The notes beneath the pieces were generated by a model. It ran no database searches and had not been told where the DNA came from. It saw only the letters and a list, made by a program, of their open reading frames with translations. 64,000 nucleotides of DNA from DATHVI01 sp035461385 (GTDB taxonomy: Bacteria > Actinomycetota > Thermoleophilia > Solirubrobacterales > 70-9): positions 21,892 to 85,891 of the forward strand of contig DATHVI010000042.1 in NCBI GenBank assembly GCA_035461385.1. Reading direction: 5' to 3'. Of this stretch, positions 25,751 through 33,362 are shown in pieces; the first letter of the stretch is position 1, and each line of letters opens with the position of its first letter. The position numbers and the translations under genes are program-made.

Positions 25751-26773
25751 TCACGCTTCCTGCTCCGATCCCGCGCCGTCGCCCTCGGCGAGGGCGCGCA
25801 GCACCTTCTCGGGGGTGATCGGAAGCTCGGTGATCTGGACCCCGATCGCGTCGGTGACCGCGTTCGCGATCGCGGGGATCGGCGAGTTCGCGGTCATCTC
25901 GCCGACGCCCTTCATCCCGAACGGGCCGTTGACCGAGGGCATCTCGAGGATCGTCGAGGAGATCTCCGGGAGCTCGGCAACGCCGGGCATCAGGTAGTGG
26001 CTGAAGTCGGCGGGGCTGTGGTCGATCGCCGGGTAGTACGGGGCCGTCGTCTCGTAGAGCGCGTGCGACATCCCCATCCAGGCGCCGCCGGTGATCTGGC
26101 CCTGGACGAGCGCCGGGTTGATCGCCCGGCCGACCTCGTAGGCGCTCTTCAGGCTCGTCACCGTCACCTTGCCGGTCTCGGTGTCGACCTCGACCTCGGC
26201 GACCGTGCACGCGTGCGCCTCGGTCGAGTCGGGGTCCATCTCGCCGGTTTCGGGGACGACGTCGCTCTTCGGCTTCATGTACATGCCCCGGCCAGAGATC
26301 GTCCGCCCGTGCTTGAAGTGCGCGGCGAGCGCGACGTCGGTGACCGAGATGCTGCGGTCGGGCGAGCCGACGACGCGGATGTTGCCCTCGCCATCGGTCT
26401 CGAGATCCTCGGGCGCCGCCTCGAGCTCGTCGGCGGCGACTTCGAGCAGCGCCTCGCGGGCCTCGTCCGCGGCCTTGATGATCGCGTTCCCGACCCGGTG
26501 CGTGGCCCGGCTCGCGAACGTTCCCATGCAATGGGGCCCGGTGTCGGAGTCGGCGGTGTCGACGTGGACCGTCTCGAGCGGGACCCCGAGCGTCTCGGCG
26601 CCGATCTGCGCCATCACCGTCCGCAGGCCCTGGCCGAGGTCGGTGCTCGACAGGACGATCATGAACGCGCCCGTGGGCGTCGAGTGGATCAGAGCCTGGC
26701 TCGGGTCGCCGCCGAGGTTCATCCCGGTCGGGTAGTTGACCGCGGCGATCCCGCGTCCTCGCAGGATGCTCAC
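25751..26773 (-). CDS. Molybdenum hydroxylase (xanthine dehydrogenase family), C-terminal half of large subunit as separate protein
   Basis: A 340-residue protein matching only the second half of the molybdopterin-binding subunit (normally about 770 residues). It has RGRGIAAVNYPTG at the start, the cofactor-contact SSTDLGQG, and near the C-terminus GMKGVGEMTANSP, where the glutamate is the catalytic base of the family. The GTG at 26773 is preceded by GGGAGG. Together with the N-half at 26904-28253 all cofactor-binding segments are present, so the two polypeptides probably form one active site, as in nicotinate dehydrogenase of Eubacterium with split large subunits. Two 51-bp repeats lie between the halves. 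Confidence 0.88.
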   Translation of the reverse strand: MSILRGRGIAAVNYPTGMNLGGDPSQALIHSTPTGAFMIVLSSTDLGQGLRTVMAQIGAETLGVPLETVHVDTADSDTGPHCMGTFASRATHRVGNAIIKAADEAREALLEVAADELEAAPEDLETDGEGNIRVVGSPDRSISVTDVALAAHFKHGRTISGRGMYMKPKSDVVPETGEMDPDSTEAHACTVAEVEVDTETGKVTVTSLKSAYEVGRAINPALVQGQITGGAWMGMSHALYETTAPYYPAIDHSPADFSHYLMPGVAELPEISSTILEMPSVNGPFGMKGVGEMTANSPIPAIANAVTDAIGVQITELPITPEKVLRALAEGDGAGSEQEA

Positions 26774-26807
26774 GCCCGATCGCCTCCCTCGCTCGGCGCG
26801 ATCACGC

Positions 26808-26909
26808 ACCCAACGGCACATGCTGCGCTCGCGACATGGCTGTCGCTCGCCCTCATCGACCCAACGGCACATGTCGCTCTCGCGACATGAATGTCGCTCG
26901 CCCTCATCG
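26808..26909. repeat. Two tandem 51-bp repeats between the two halves of the molybdenum subunit
   Basis: Copy 1 covers 26808-26858 and copy 2 covers 26859-26909, head to tail. Both begin ACCCAACGGCACATG and end GTCGCTCGCCCTCATCG. Each has a near-perfect palindrome GCGACAT-2 bases-ATGTCGC (copy 2 perfect). 51 is divisible by three, so the repeat is open in one frame and encodes a 17-residue unit twice. The stop codon of the N-half gene lies within copy 2. A third copy is found between nuoF and nuoG. Confidence 0.9.
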
Positions 26910-28253
26910 ACTGACCCCCTCCCGATCGTCGGAGGACATCTCGCGCAGCTCGGCCGACAGCTCGACCCCGGCGAGCTCAGCCGCGGCCTGGATCGTCTCG
27001 ACCAGGGTCGCGTCCTCGGTCGTCTTCCGGTAGGGGCGGTCGTCGCCGTTGCGGTAGGCCTGGCGCAGGCGGAGCTCCCAGGGGTCGGCGCCGAGCTCGC
27101 GCGCGATCCGGTCCATCTGCATCTCGAGCGCGAACGACGCCTCGGTGACCCCGAACCCGCGCATCGCGCTCGACGGGACGCGGTTGGTGTAGACGCAGTG
27201 GACGTCGACCGCGACGTTGGGGATCGTGTACGGGCCGGCGGCGTTCGCGGCGTGCTTGGTGCAGCCGTACGGGCTGTGGCGGCTGTAGGCGCCGGCGTCG
27301 TGGTAGGTGGTGACCTCCCGGGAGACGATCGTCCCGTCGTCGTTGACCCCGTCGGTGATGTAGATCCGGCTCGCGCTGCGGGTCGAGGAGACCCGCATCT
27401 CCTCCTCGCGGGTGTAGACGTACTTGATCGGTCGCCCGGTCTTCATCGCCGCGAGCGTCGCCAGCGGCTCGACGATCACGTCGACCTTGCCGCCGAAGCC
27501 GCCTCCGACCGTGCCGCCGACGAACCGCAGCTTGTGCGGCGGGACCTGGAGGATGATCGCCGTGTTGTCGAGGCTGAAGAAGATCGCCTGCGTGTTCGTG
27601 TGGACCGTCACCCGCCCGTCGGCCTCGGGCTTGGCGACACATCCGGTCGGCTCGACCGGCGCGTGCTCGATCGGGCTCAGCTGGTAGCGGCTGCTGATCA
27701 CCCGGTCGGCCTGCTCGCGAGCGGCGGGCGCGTCGCCGTAGCGGACCCGGCGGCAGTGGTGGCCCTCGTAGACGAAGTAGTTCGTGCCCCAGTGGGTGAC
27801 GATCGGGGCTTCGGGCTCGAGCGCTTCCTCGACGTCGAACACCGCCTCGAGCTCCTCGAGATCGAGCTTCACCTTCGCCGCCGCCTCGAACGCCGCCGCC
27901 TCGGTGTCGCAGACGACGACCGCGATCGGCTCGCCGACATAGCGGACGCGATCGTCTGCTAGCACCTTCTCCTCGTCGGGCTCGACCCCGATCAGGCAGA
28001 GGATCGTGTAGACGTTCTTCGGCACGTCGGCGGCGGTCAGGTGAGCGACGTAGCCCGGCACCTTCTCCGCCTCGGAGAAGTCGATCCCGCGCACGCGGGC
28101 GTGCGGGAGCGGGCTGCGGACCGCCTTCATGTGGCACATCCGCGGAAAGCTGACGTCGTCGATGTAGGTCGTCGACCCGGTGACGTGGCCGCGCGCCTCG
28201 CGCCGCTCCTGCGTCCGGCCGACGACGTCGAAAGGCTTGCCGTTGCCGGTCAC
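26904..28253 (-). CDS. Molybdenum hydroxylase (xanthine dehydrogenase family), N-terminal half of large subunit as separate protein
   Basis: A 449-residue protein equal to the first half of the molybdopterin subunit. It opens with KPFDVVGRTQERREARGHVTG, has the small-domain core up to about residue 150, and the cofactor loop GGTVGGGFGGKVDV around 245. It ends after VETIQAAAELAGVELSAELREM, a natural domain boundary, with a short acidic tail. The GTG start overlaps the stop of the iron-sulphur subunit (GTGA at 28250-28253). It should pair with the C-half protein. The stop falls in a 51-bp repeat, so the split may have arisen when the repeat was acquired, or be ancestral. Confidence 0.88.
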   Translation of the reverse strand: MTGNGKPFDVVGRTQERREARGHVTGSTTYIDDVSFPRMCHMKAVRSPLPHARVRGIDFSEAEKVPGYVAHLTAADVPKNVYTILCLIGVEPDEEKVLADDRVRYVGEPIAVVVCDTEAAAFEAAAKVKLDLEELEAVFDVEEALEPEAPIVTHWGTNYFVYEGHHCRRVRYGDAPAAREQADRVISSRYQLSPIEHAPVEPTGCVAKPEADGRVTVHTNTQAIFFSLDNTAIILQVPPHKLRFVGGTVGGGFGGKVDVIVEPLATLAAMKTGRPIKYVYTREEEMRVSSTRSASRIYITDGVNDDGTIVSREVTTYHDAGAYSRHSPYGCTKHAANAAGPYTIPNVAVDVHCVYTNRVPSSAMRGFGVTEASFALEMQMDRIARELGADPWELRLRQAYRNGDDRPYRKTTEDATLVETIQAAAELAGVELSAELREMSSDDREGVSR

Positions 28254-28747
28254 GCCGACGTCCGCTCCCGCTCGCGCATCCGCGCGGCCGCGTCCTCGAC
28301 CGCGGCGACGATCGGGGCGATCCCGGTGCAGCGGCAGACGTTGCCGGCGAGCGCCTCGCCGATCTCCTCCCGCGACGGGTCCGGATTGCGCTCCAGGAGC
28401 GCCGCGGCGGCGGTGATCATCCCCGGAGTGCAGAAGCCGCACTGGGTGGCGAATCCCTCGTGGAAGGCCTCCTGGAGCGGGCTCGGCTGCTCGGGTGTCC
28501 CGAGGCCCTCGATCGTCGTCACCGCCCGCTCGGCGACGTGCTCGACCGGCACCAGGCACGACAGCGTCGGCTCGCCGTCGACCTGGACCGTGCAGCTCCC
28601 GCAGCCGCCCTGGCGGCAGCCGGCCTTGGTCCCCGTCATCCCGAGCTGCTCGCGGAGCACCGACTGGAGGGTCGCGAGGGGCCTCGCGAGCACCGCGACG
28701 GGCTCGCCGTTGAGCTCGAATGCGACCGGCCTGGCGGCAGCAACCAT
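28250..28747 (-). CDS. Molybdenum hydroxylase [2Fe-2S] subunit
   Basis: A 165-residue iron-sulphur subunit of the xanthine dehydrogenase/CO dehydrogenase family. The plant-type ferredoxin domain has GCRQGGCGSCTVQVDG and a fourth Cys in TLSC (residues about 43-66); the helical domain has CGFCTPGM and CRCTG for the second cluster. Electrons pass from the molybdenum site through both clusters to FAD. The order FAD subunit, Fe-S subunit, Mo subunit is as in many coxMSL-like operons. Start and stop overlap both neighbours (TGATG at 28747 and GTGA at 28250), indicating tight translational coupling. Confidence 0.95.
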   Translation of the reverse strand: MVAAARPVAFELNGEPVAVLARPLATLQSVLREQLGMTGTKAGCRQGGCGSCTVQVDGEPTLSCLVPVEHVAERAVTTIEGLGTPEQPSPLQEAFHEGFATQCGFCTPGMITAAAALLERNPDPSREEIGEALAGNVCRCTGIAPIVAAVEDAAARMRERERTSA

Positions 28748-29574
28748 CAGCTTCCAGCCTCCCCGAGCGCCGCCTCAAGCGCGCGGCGGACCGAGACCTC
28801 GGTCATCCGCGCGCGATACCAGGCACTCGCCACCGAGTCGTCGGCGGGCTCGACCGCCGCCGTCGCGGCGGCGACCGCGGCGTCGATGTCGTCCGGCGAG
28901 CCCGCCGACCCGGTCAGCGCGGCCTCGGCGTCGGCCGCGCGCACCGCCCGCGAGCCGACGGCGCCGATCGCGACCCGAGCGTCGGCGATCGACCCGCCGT
29001 CGCGGCGGAGACGGGCGGCGACGGCGACCACCGGCGGCGCGTTGGCCTCGCGACGGGCGCAGCGGTGGTAGCCGGTCGCGCCGGAGACCGGTGGAACCGC
29101 CACCTCGAGCAAGAGCTCGCCGGGCGCGACGACCCCGCCCTGCTCGAGCGCCTCGGCGAGCGGCAGGCGCCGCTCGCCGTTCGCCCCCGCGACGCCGATC
29201 TCGGCGTCGAGCGCCAGCAACGCCGGCACCAGATCGCCGTACGGCGCGCCAACGAGCAGGTTGCCGCCCACCGTCGCGGTGACTCGCAGCGGCTGGCTCC
29301 CGATCGAGCGTGCTGCGTTGGCGAGCAACGGCACGTCGTCGATCTCGGTCAGTGCCCGCAGCGGCGTCATCGCGCCCAGCGTGGTCATCCCGTTGCTTCG
29401 CACCTGGTCGATCCCCGCCCGGGCGAGGCCGATCACCCGCCTGCCGTTGAGCTCGCCGAGCGTCGCTCGCGGCATCAGCGTGGTTCCGCCGCCCATGACT
29501 ACGGCATCGGGGTCGTCCGCGACCAGCCGCACCGCCTCCTCGGGCGTCGCCGGCAGCGCGTACTCCTCGACCAC
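28747..29574 (-). CDS. Molybdenum hydroxylase FAD-binding subunit
   Basis: A 275-residue medium subunit with the FAD motifs VVMGGGTTLMPR (about 34-45) and TVGGNLLVGAPYGDLVPAL (about 105-123), followed by the CODH flavoprotein C-terminal domain. It lacks the extra cysteine-rich loop that binds a [4Fe-4S] cluster in 4-hydroxybenzoyl-CoA reductase, so it is more like ordinary hydroxylases. The GTG start has GGAGGAG upstream. It is the first gene of the minus-strand catabolic run and is preceded by a palindrome that may bind the FadR-type regulator. Confidence 0.93.
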   Translation of the reverse strand: MVEEYALPATPEEAVRLVADDPDAVVMGGGTTLMPRATLGELNGRRVIGLARAGIDQVRSNGMTTLGAMTPLRALTEIDDVPLLANAARSIGSQPLRVTATVGGNLLVGAPYGDLVPALLALDAEIGVAGANGERRLPLAEALEQGGVVAPGELLLEVAVPPVSGATGYHRCARREANAPPVVAVAARLRRDGGSIADARVAIGAVGSRAVRAADAEAALTGSAGSPDDIDAAVAAATAAVEPADDSVASAWYRARMTEVSVRRALEAALGEAGS

Positions 29575-29610
29575 GGTGCTCTCCTCCTTCGCTCTGGTGC
29601 CACTGGCCGG

Positions 29611-29626
29611 CTGGCCAAGTGGCCAG
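29611..29626. promoter_or_regulatory. 16-bp palindrome upstream of the molybdenum hydroxylase run
   Basis: CTGGCC-AAGT-GGCCAG, perfect 6-bp arms, 37 bases before the FAD-subunit start and between the divergent operons. A further CACTGGCC flanks it. TGGCCA-type dyads fit the size of FadR-subfamily GntR operators; the assignment to the regulator at 24582-25331 is inference. Confidence 0.45.
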
Positions 29627-29725
29627 ACCGATTGCTATCACAAGCCCGCCGGCCGGCGTCGGCAGGGGCCCGCGGCGGCGTCGGCAGGGCGCGAGGCGAG
29701 CCCGGCCCCGCGGCCGCGGCTCGGC

Positions 29726-29754
29726 TTGACAGCCGCCGCGCCGATCCATACCGT
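29726..29754 (+). promoter_or_regulatory. Sigma-70-type promoter, leaderless, for the citryl-CoA lyase-like gene
   Basis: TTGACA at 29726-29731, a 17-base spacer, then TACCGT at 29749-29754. The GTG start at 29762 follows 7 bases later, so the transcript would begin at or next to the start codon. Best-matching -35 in the window. Confidence 0.65.
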
Positions 29755-29761
29755 CGCCGCC

Positions 29762-30547
29762 GTGGCGCGCACGGAGCGGATCACGCGGATCAGCCAGGCG
29801 CATCCGGACCGGATCGAGGTCCGCGGGCGAGACCTGACCGGCGAGCTGATGGGCCGGCTGAGCTTCACCGAGTACTTCCACCTCCTGCTCACCGGGCGCG
29901 AGCCGACCCCCGACCAGCGGTTCTTCCTCGACCTGCTGCTGGTCGCGATCGCCGAGCACGGGATGATGCCGACGAACATCGCCGCGCGGATGACCCTCGC
30001 CGCCGATCCCGACTCGCTTCAAGGCGCAGTCGCCGCCGGGATCCTCGGCTGCGGCCCGGTGATGCTCGGGACCTCGGAGGCCTGCGCGAGGGTGCTCGCA
30101 GAAGCCGCGGAGCGCGTCGACGCGGGCGCGAGCCCCGCGGCGGCTGCGGCGGCGATTTCGGCCGAGCTGCGCGGCGCCGGCCGGCGGCTCCCCGGCTTCG
30201 GTCACCCGGTCCACAAGCCGGTCGATCCCCGCGCCGAGCGAATCCTCGAGCTCGCCGACGAGCGCGGCGTCGCCGGGCGCTACGTCGAGCTCACCCGCTG
30301 CTTCAAAGACGCGGTCGCGGAGGCTTGGGGCCGGCCGCTGGTGATGAACATCTCGATGCCGATCGCCGCGTTGATGCTCGACCTCGGCTTCCCCGGCGAG
30401 ACGGTGAAGGCGATTCCGATCCTCGCCCGCACCGCGGGGCTGCTCGCCCACCTCGCCGAGGAGCGCGACGCACCACTCGGGTTCGAGCTCGCCGCCGAGG
30501 CGGAGGACGCCATCGCCTACGAGCCGCCGCCGGACACCGGTCCGTGA
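29762..30547 (+). CDS. Citryl-CoA lyase-like protein (short citrate synthase fold)
   Basis: A 261-residue protein with the citrate synthase C-terminal fold, shorter than true citrate synthase (about 370-430). The conserved LPGFGHPVHKPVDPRAERI holds the second active-site His of citrate synthase. The region aligned with the first catalytic His reads LGCGPVMLGTSEA without His, and the catalytic Asp region reads MNISMPIAALMLDL, without the usual NVD. So a classical condensation is doubtful; families of this kind are annotated as citryl-CoA lyase. It overlaps the next gene (GTGA), and the promoter at 29726 makes it the first gene of a catabolic run. Confidence 0.82.
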   Translation: MARTERITRISQAHPDRIEVRGRDLTGELMGRLSFTEYFHLLLTGREPTPDQRFFLDLLLVAIAEHGMMPTNIAARMTLAADPDSLQGAVAAGILGCGPVMLGTSEACARVLAEAAERVDAGASPAAAAAAISAELRGAGRRLPGFGHPVHKPVDPRAERILELADERGVAGRYVELTRCFKDAVAEAWGRPLVMNISMPIAALMLDLGFPGETVKAIPILARTAGLLAHLAEERDAPLGFELAAEAEDAIAYEPPPDTGP

Positions 30548-31857
30548 TCCCCCCGGCCGAGGTCGAGACCCGCCCCTGGGAGGAGCAGCTCGGCGCCGAC
30601 GACCCGAGCTACCGCGACCAGATCGCCTACCTGCTCGAGCGCTCGCCCTTCTACCGCGACAAGCTCGCAGCCGCGGGAGTCGAGGCGGCCGCCGACGCCG
30701 GCGGCCTGGACGAGGTCGGCCGGCTGCCGCTGACCGAGAAAGCGGAGCTCAGGGCGACGGCGACGGCGGAGAACCCGATCGGCGCGCACCTGTGCGCCGA
30801 CCCGGTGGAGGTCGTCCGCATCTACTTGACCAGCGGGACCACCGGCGCCCCCAGCTACATCCCGCTCACCGCAGCCGACCTCGACAACTGGGTCACCGCG
30901 TCGGCGCGCAGCTACGCCGCGTCCGGCATCGATCCCGCCGATCGGGTCGTCACCACGTACAACGCCGGCCCGTTCGCCGCCGGCGCCGCGCTCGCGTCGT
31001 TCGATCGCCTCGGCGTCTGCCACGTCCCGCTCGGCGCCGGAAGCAGCGAGCGAGTCCTCGCCGCGATCGAGCGTTTGCGCCCCGCGGCGGCGGTGCTCAC
31101 CCCCTCCTACGCCGCCTACCTGCTCGAGCGCGCGGACGAGGCCGGGATCGACCTCGCCGGATCGAGCATCGAGCGGGTCCTCGTCGCCGGGGAGCCGGGC
31201 GGCGGCGAGCCGGCGTTCCGCGCCAAGCTCGAAGCGGGCTGGGGAGCAAAGGTGACCGAGGCGATGGGGGTCGGGGACATCGGGGTCTCGCTGTGGGGCG
31301 AGTGCGGCGAGCAGGGCGGGATGCACTTCGGCGCGCGGGGCTACGTCCACGCCGAGCTGATCGATCCGGAGACCGGCGCCTCGCGAGAGCTCGCCGACGG
31401 TGCGTCGGGAGAGCTGGTGCTGACGCATCTGCGCCACCGCGCCGCTCCCCTGCTTCGGTTCCGCACCCGCGACCACGTCGTCGTCCGCTCCGGCGCCTGC
31501 CCGTGCGGGCGAACCGGGCCGCGGATCCGCTGCATCGGGCGGACCGACGACATGGTGATCGTCCGCGGCGTCAACGTCTTCCCGCAGGCGATCCGCGACG
31601 TGGTCGGAGGCTTCGCGCCGCGGACGAGCGGCAACGTCGTCGTCCGTCCCGCCGCCCCCGGGGTGAAGCAGCAGCCTCCGCTGCCCGTCGCGGTCGAGCT
31701 CGCGCCGGGGGTCGGACCCGAGCATGGACTCGCGGACGCGATTCGTGAGAAGCTTCGCGACGCACTGATTGTTCAGACAACGATCGAGCTCGTGCCGTGG
31801 GGAAGCCTGCGACGCAGCGAGTACAAGTCGACGCTGATCGAGCGACCGGAGGGCTGA
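30544..31857 (+). CDS. AMP-binding acyl-CoA ligase (phenylacetate-CoA ligase-like)
   Basis: A 437-residue adenylate-forming ligase of the PaaK branch. The phosphate loop is YLTSGTTGAPSYI, the adenine region contains EAMGVGDIG, and the hinge is RFRTRDHVVV with RTDDMVIVRGVNVFP, a PaaK-type signature; a CPCGRTGPRI segment of the type seen in PaaK is present. The C-terminal small domain carries the catalytic lysine region RSEYKSTLI. Reaction: carboxylic acid plus CoA plus ATP to acyl-CoA. Paired with a molybdenum hydroxylase, it could activate an aromatic or furan acid before ring hydroxylation. Starts at GTG 30544 overlapping the upstream stop. Confidence 0.92.
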   Translation: MIPPAEVETRPWEEQLGADDPSYRDQIAYLLERSPFYRDKLAAAGVEAAADAGGLDEVGRLPLTEKAELRATATAENPIGAHLCADPVEVVRIYLTSGTTGAPSYIPLTAADLDNWVTASARSYAASGIDPADRVVTTYNAGPFAAGAALASFDRLGVCHVPLGAGSSERVLAAIERLRPAAAVLTPSYAAYLLERADEAGIDLAGSSIERVLVAGEPGGGEPAFRAKLEAGWGAKVTEAMGVGDIGVSLWGECGEQGGMHFGARGYVHAELIDPETGASRELADGASGELVLTHLRHRAAPLLRFRTRDHVVVRSGACPCGRTGPRIRCIGRTDDMVIVRGVNVFPQAIRDVVGGFAPRTSGNVVVRPAAPGVKQQPPLPVAVELAPGVGPEHGLADAIREKLRDALIVQTTIELVPWGSLRRSEYKSTLIERPEG

Positions 31858-31865
31858 GGAGAGCG

Positions 31866-32450
31866 GTGCAAAAGCTGCAGACCCAGGGCGTGCACCACAT
31901 CACGATCGTCGGCGCCGACCGCCGGAGGTCGATCGACTTCTGGGAGGGCGTCCTCGGGATGCCGTTCGTCTTCGAGCAGCCGAACCTCGACAACCCCTCC
32001 GAGAGCCACCTCTACTTCGATCCCGGCGACGGGCGCCTCGTCACGGTGTTCACGAACGAGGAGCGCGCGCCCGACCCAACCCGGACGTCGACCGACATCG
32101 GCTGCGTGCACCATCTCGCGTTCTCGGTCTCGCAGGCCACGTTTCGCCAGGCGGTCGAGCGGCTCGACGAGCGCGGCATCCGCCACAGCGGCGTCAAGGA
32201 TCGCGGGTTCATGGACTCGATCTACTTCGACGACCCGCTCGGCCTGCTGGTCGAGCTCTCGTCGTACCGGTTCGAGCCCCCACACGGCGCAACCCACGCC
32301 GAGGTGCTGCTCGAGGCGCACCGGATCCGCACCGAGCGCGGCGACTACAACATCGACCAGGTGCACCGGGCGGACGCGATCGAGGCACTCGCCGAGCGGT
32401 CCCGGAGCTCGCTCTCCGAGGATCGCTCGCCCAAGGACCCATACAAGTAG
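31866..32450 (+). CDS. VOC family protein (glyoxalase/extradiol dioxygenase-like)
   Basis: A 194-residue protein with two vicinal oxygen chelate modules. The metal ligands are visible: His in GVHHITIVG, His in CVHHLAFSV, and Glu in GLLVELSSY, the 2-His-1-Glu set of type I extradiol dioxygenases and glyoxalases. The tail (residues 150-194) is charged and unusual. The GTG start has GAGGAG at a proper distance; it lies 8 bases after the ligase. Likely role: ring cleavage or isomerisation in the same pathway. A dioxygenase cannot be distinguished from an isomerase without substrate data. Confidence 0.88.
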   Translation: MQKLQTQGVHHITIVGADRRRSIDFWEGVLGMPFVFEQPNLDNPSESHLYFDPGDGRLVTVFTNEERAPDPTRTSTDIGCVHHLAFSVSQATFRQAVERLDERGIRHSGVKDRGFMDSIYFDDPLGLLVELSSYRFEPPHGATHAEVLLEAHRIRTERGDYNIDQVHRADAIEALAERSRSSLSEDRSPKDPYK

Positions 32451-32490
32451 GCAGAACCCCGCTTCGCGGCGGGATCGAGGAGGAGATCAG

Positions 32491-33189
32491 ATGGCAACGA
32501 ACACGCTCAGCATCCTCAAGCCGAGCGTCAACAACCTCTCGGCGCGAGTCTTCGTCCGCGCCGCGGGGCTCGACTTCGAGGAGCTAGACGTCTGGGGAAA
32601 GAAGGATGAGCCCGAGTTCCTGCGCAAGGACCCGGCGGCGCTGACGCCGATGCTCGAGGAGGACGGGCTCCCGCGCGGGTCGATGTGGGAGAGCTGCGCG
32701 ATCATGCAGTACCTCTGCAACAAGCACGGGCTCGATCGCTTCTACCCCACCGACCCCGGCGAGCGGGCGATGGTCGACAGCGCAATGTTCTACCTCGTCG
32801 GGACGCTGTATCCGCTCGTCGCCCGCGCCACCTACCCGACGCTCGGCTTTCCGCAGTACGCCGGCGAGGTCGCGACCTCCGACGCCGACGAGGCGATGAA
32901 GGCGAAGGCGCAGAAGGACGCCGAGGAGGCGATCGCGTTCCCGCTCGAGGCCTTCCACGCCCACTTCCTCGACGGCAGGCGGTTCATCGGCGGCGATCAG
33001 CCGTCGATCGCCGACATCCGACTCGCGGTGACGCTCGAGTTCCTGAAGGCGATCGACTACGACTTCCCGGCCTGGGCGACCGAGTACATGGCCGCGGTCG
33101 AGGAGGCGCTCGGAGACGCGTACTCCGATCCCGCCGCCGACGTCCGCGGCTTTGTCGAGTCGGTCAAAGTGAGCCCAGCGACCGGCTAG
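32491..33189 (+). CDS. Glutathione S-transferase-like protein
   Basis: A 232-residue protein with an N-terminal thioredoxin-like GST domain (residues 1-80; SVNNLSARV as the active-site region, LTPMLEEDG as the cis-Pro segment, WESCAIMQYL as the glutathione-binding Glu/Ser motif) and a C-terminal helical domain with FIGGDQPSIADIRLAV. Actinobacteria generally use mycothiol, so a GST here may use a different thiol or act in isomerisation of a ring-cleavage product. AGGAGGAG precedes the ATG. It is the last gene of the plus-strand catabolic run, 40 bases after the VOC gene. Confidence 0.88.
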   Translation: MATNTLSILKPSVNNLSARVFVRAAGLDFEELDVWGKKDEPEFLRKDPAALTPMLEEDGLPRGSMWESCAIMQYLCNKHGLDRFYPTDPGERAMVDSAMFYLVGTLYPLVARATYPTLGFPQYAGEVATSDADEAMKAKAQKDAEEAIAFPLEAFHAHFLDGRRFIGGDQPSIADIRLAVTLEFLKAIDYDFPAWATEYMAAVEEALGDAYSDPAADVRGFVESVKVSPATG

Positions 33190-33225
33190 CCATCCCGTCG
33201 ACGCTCCGTCCGGGCGGAAACTTGG

Positions 33226-33284
33226 GCGATCGATGAAACCGACGCCCGGATCGGGGTATACGGAGACGCGATCGATGCAACCGA
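33226..33284. repeat. Direct 17-bp repeats upstream of the sigma factor promoter
   Basis: GCGATCGATGAAACCGA at 33226-33242 and GCGATCGATGCAACCGA at 33268-33284 differ at one base and are 42 bases apart, four helical turns. They end 25 bases before the -35 box at 33309, the position expected for an activator or regulator binding on one face. Confidence 0.7.
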
Positions 33285-33308
33285 GCCGGATTCGGCGCGT
33301 GGCAGGAC

Positions 33309-33337
33309 TTGCACGATTGCCTCACCAGCGCTATACT
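33309..33337 (+). promoter_or_regulatory. Strong sigma-70-type promoter for the sigma factor gene
   Basis: TTGCAC (33309-33314), 17-base spacer, TATACT (33332-33337). The transcript would start near 33344, giving a leader of about 74 bases. This is the best complete promoter in the window. Confidence 0.8.
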
Positions 33338-33362
33338 TTCTGAAGCCGGGTGGGGGAACCCG

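Noticed and set aside
26775..26903. Continuous fusion of the two molybdenum-subunit halves through the repeat
   Set aside because: The N-half ends at TGA 26904-26906 and the C-half has its own GTG with GGGAGG upstream; the repeat peptide frame is not continuous with the N-half without a frameshift or readthrough.
26808..26909. CRISPR array at the tandem 51-bp repeats
   Set aside because: Only two units, directly adjacent without unique spacers, and no cas genes in the window.
28747..29574. 4-hydroxybenzoyl-CoA reductase FAD subunit
   Set aside because: The cysteine-rich [4Fe-4S] insertion that defines that enzyme is absent and the protein is about 50 residues shorter.
28720..30543. N-terminal 600-residue extension of the CoA ligase frame
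   Set aside because: It is Arg-rich shadow sequence antisense or out of frame to the FAD subunit and the citryl-CoA lyase-like gene; the ligase fold begins at 30544.
32456..32475. Terminator between the VOC and GST genes (CCCGC/GCGGG)
   Set aside because: Stem is only 5 bp and the GST Shine-Dalgarno follows directly; co-transcription is more likely.
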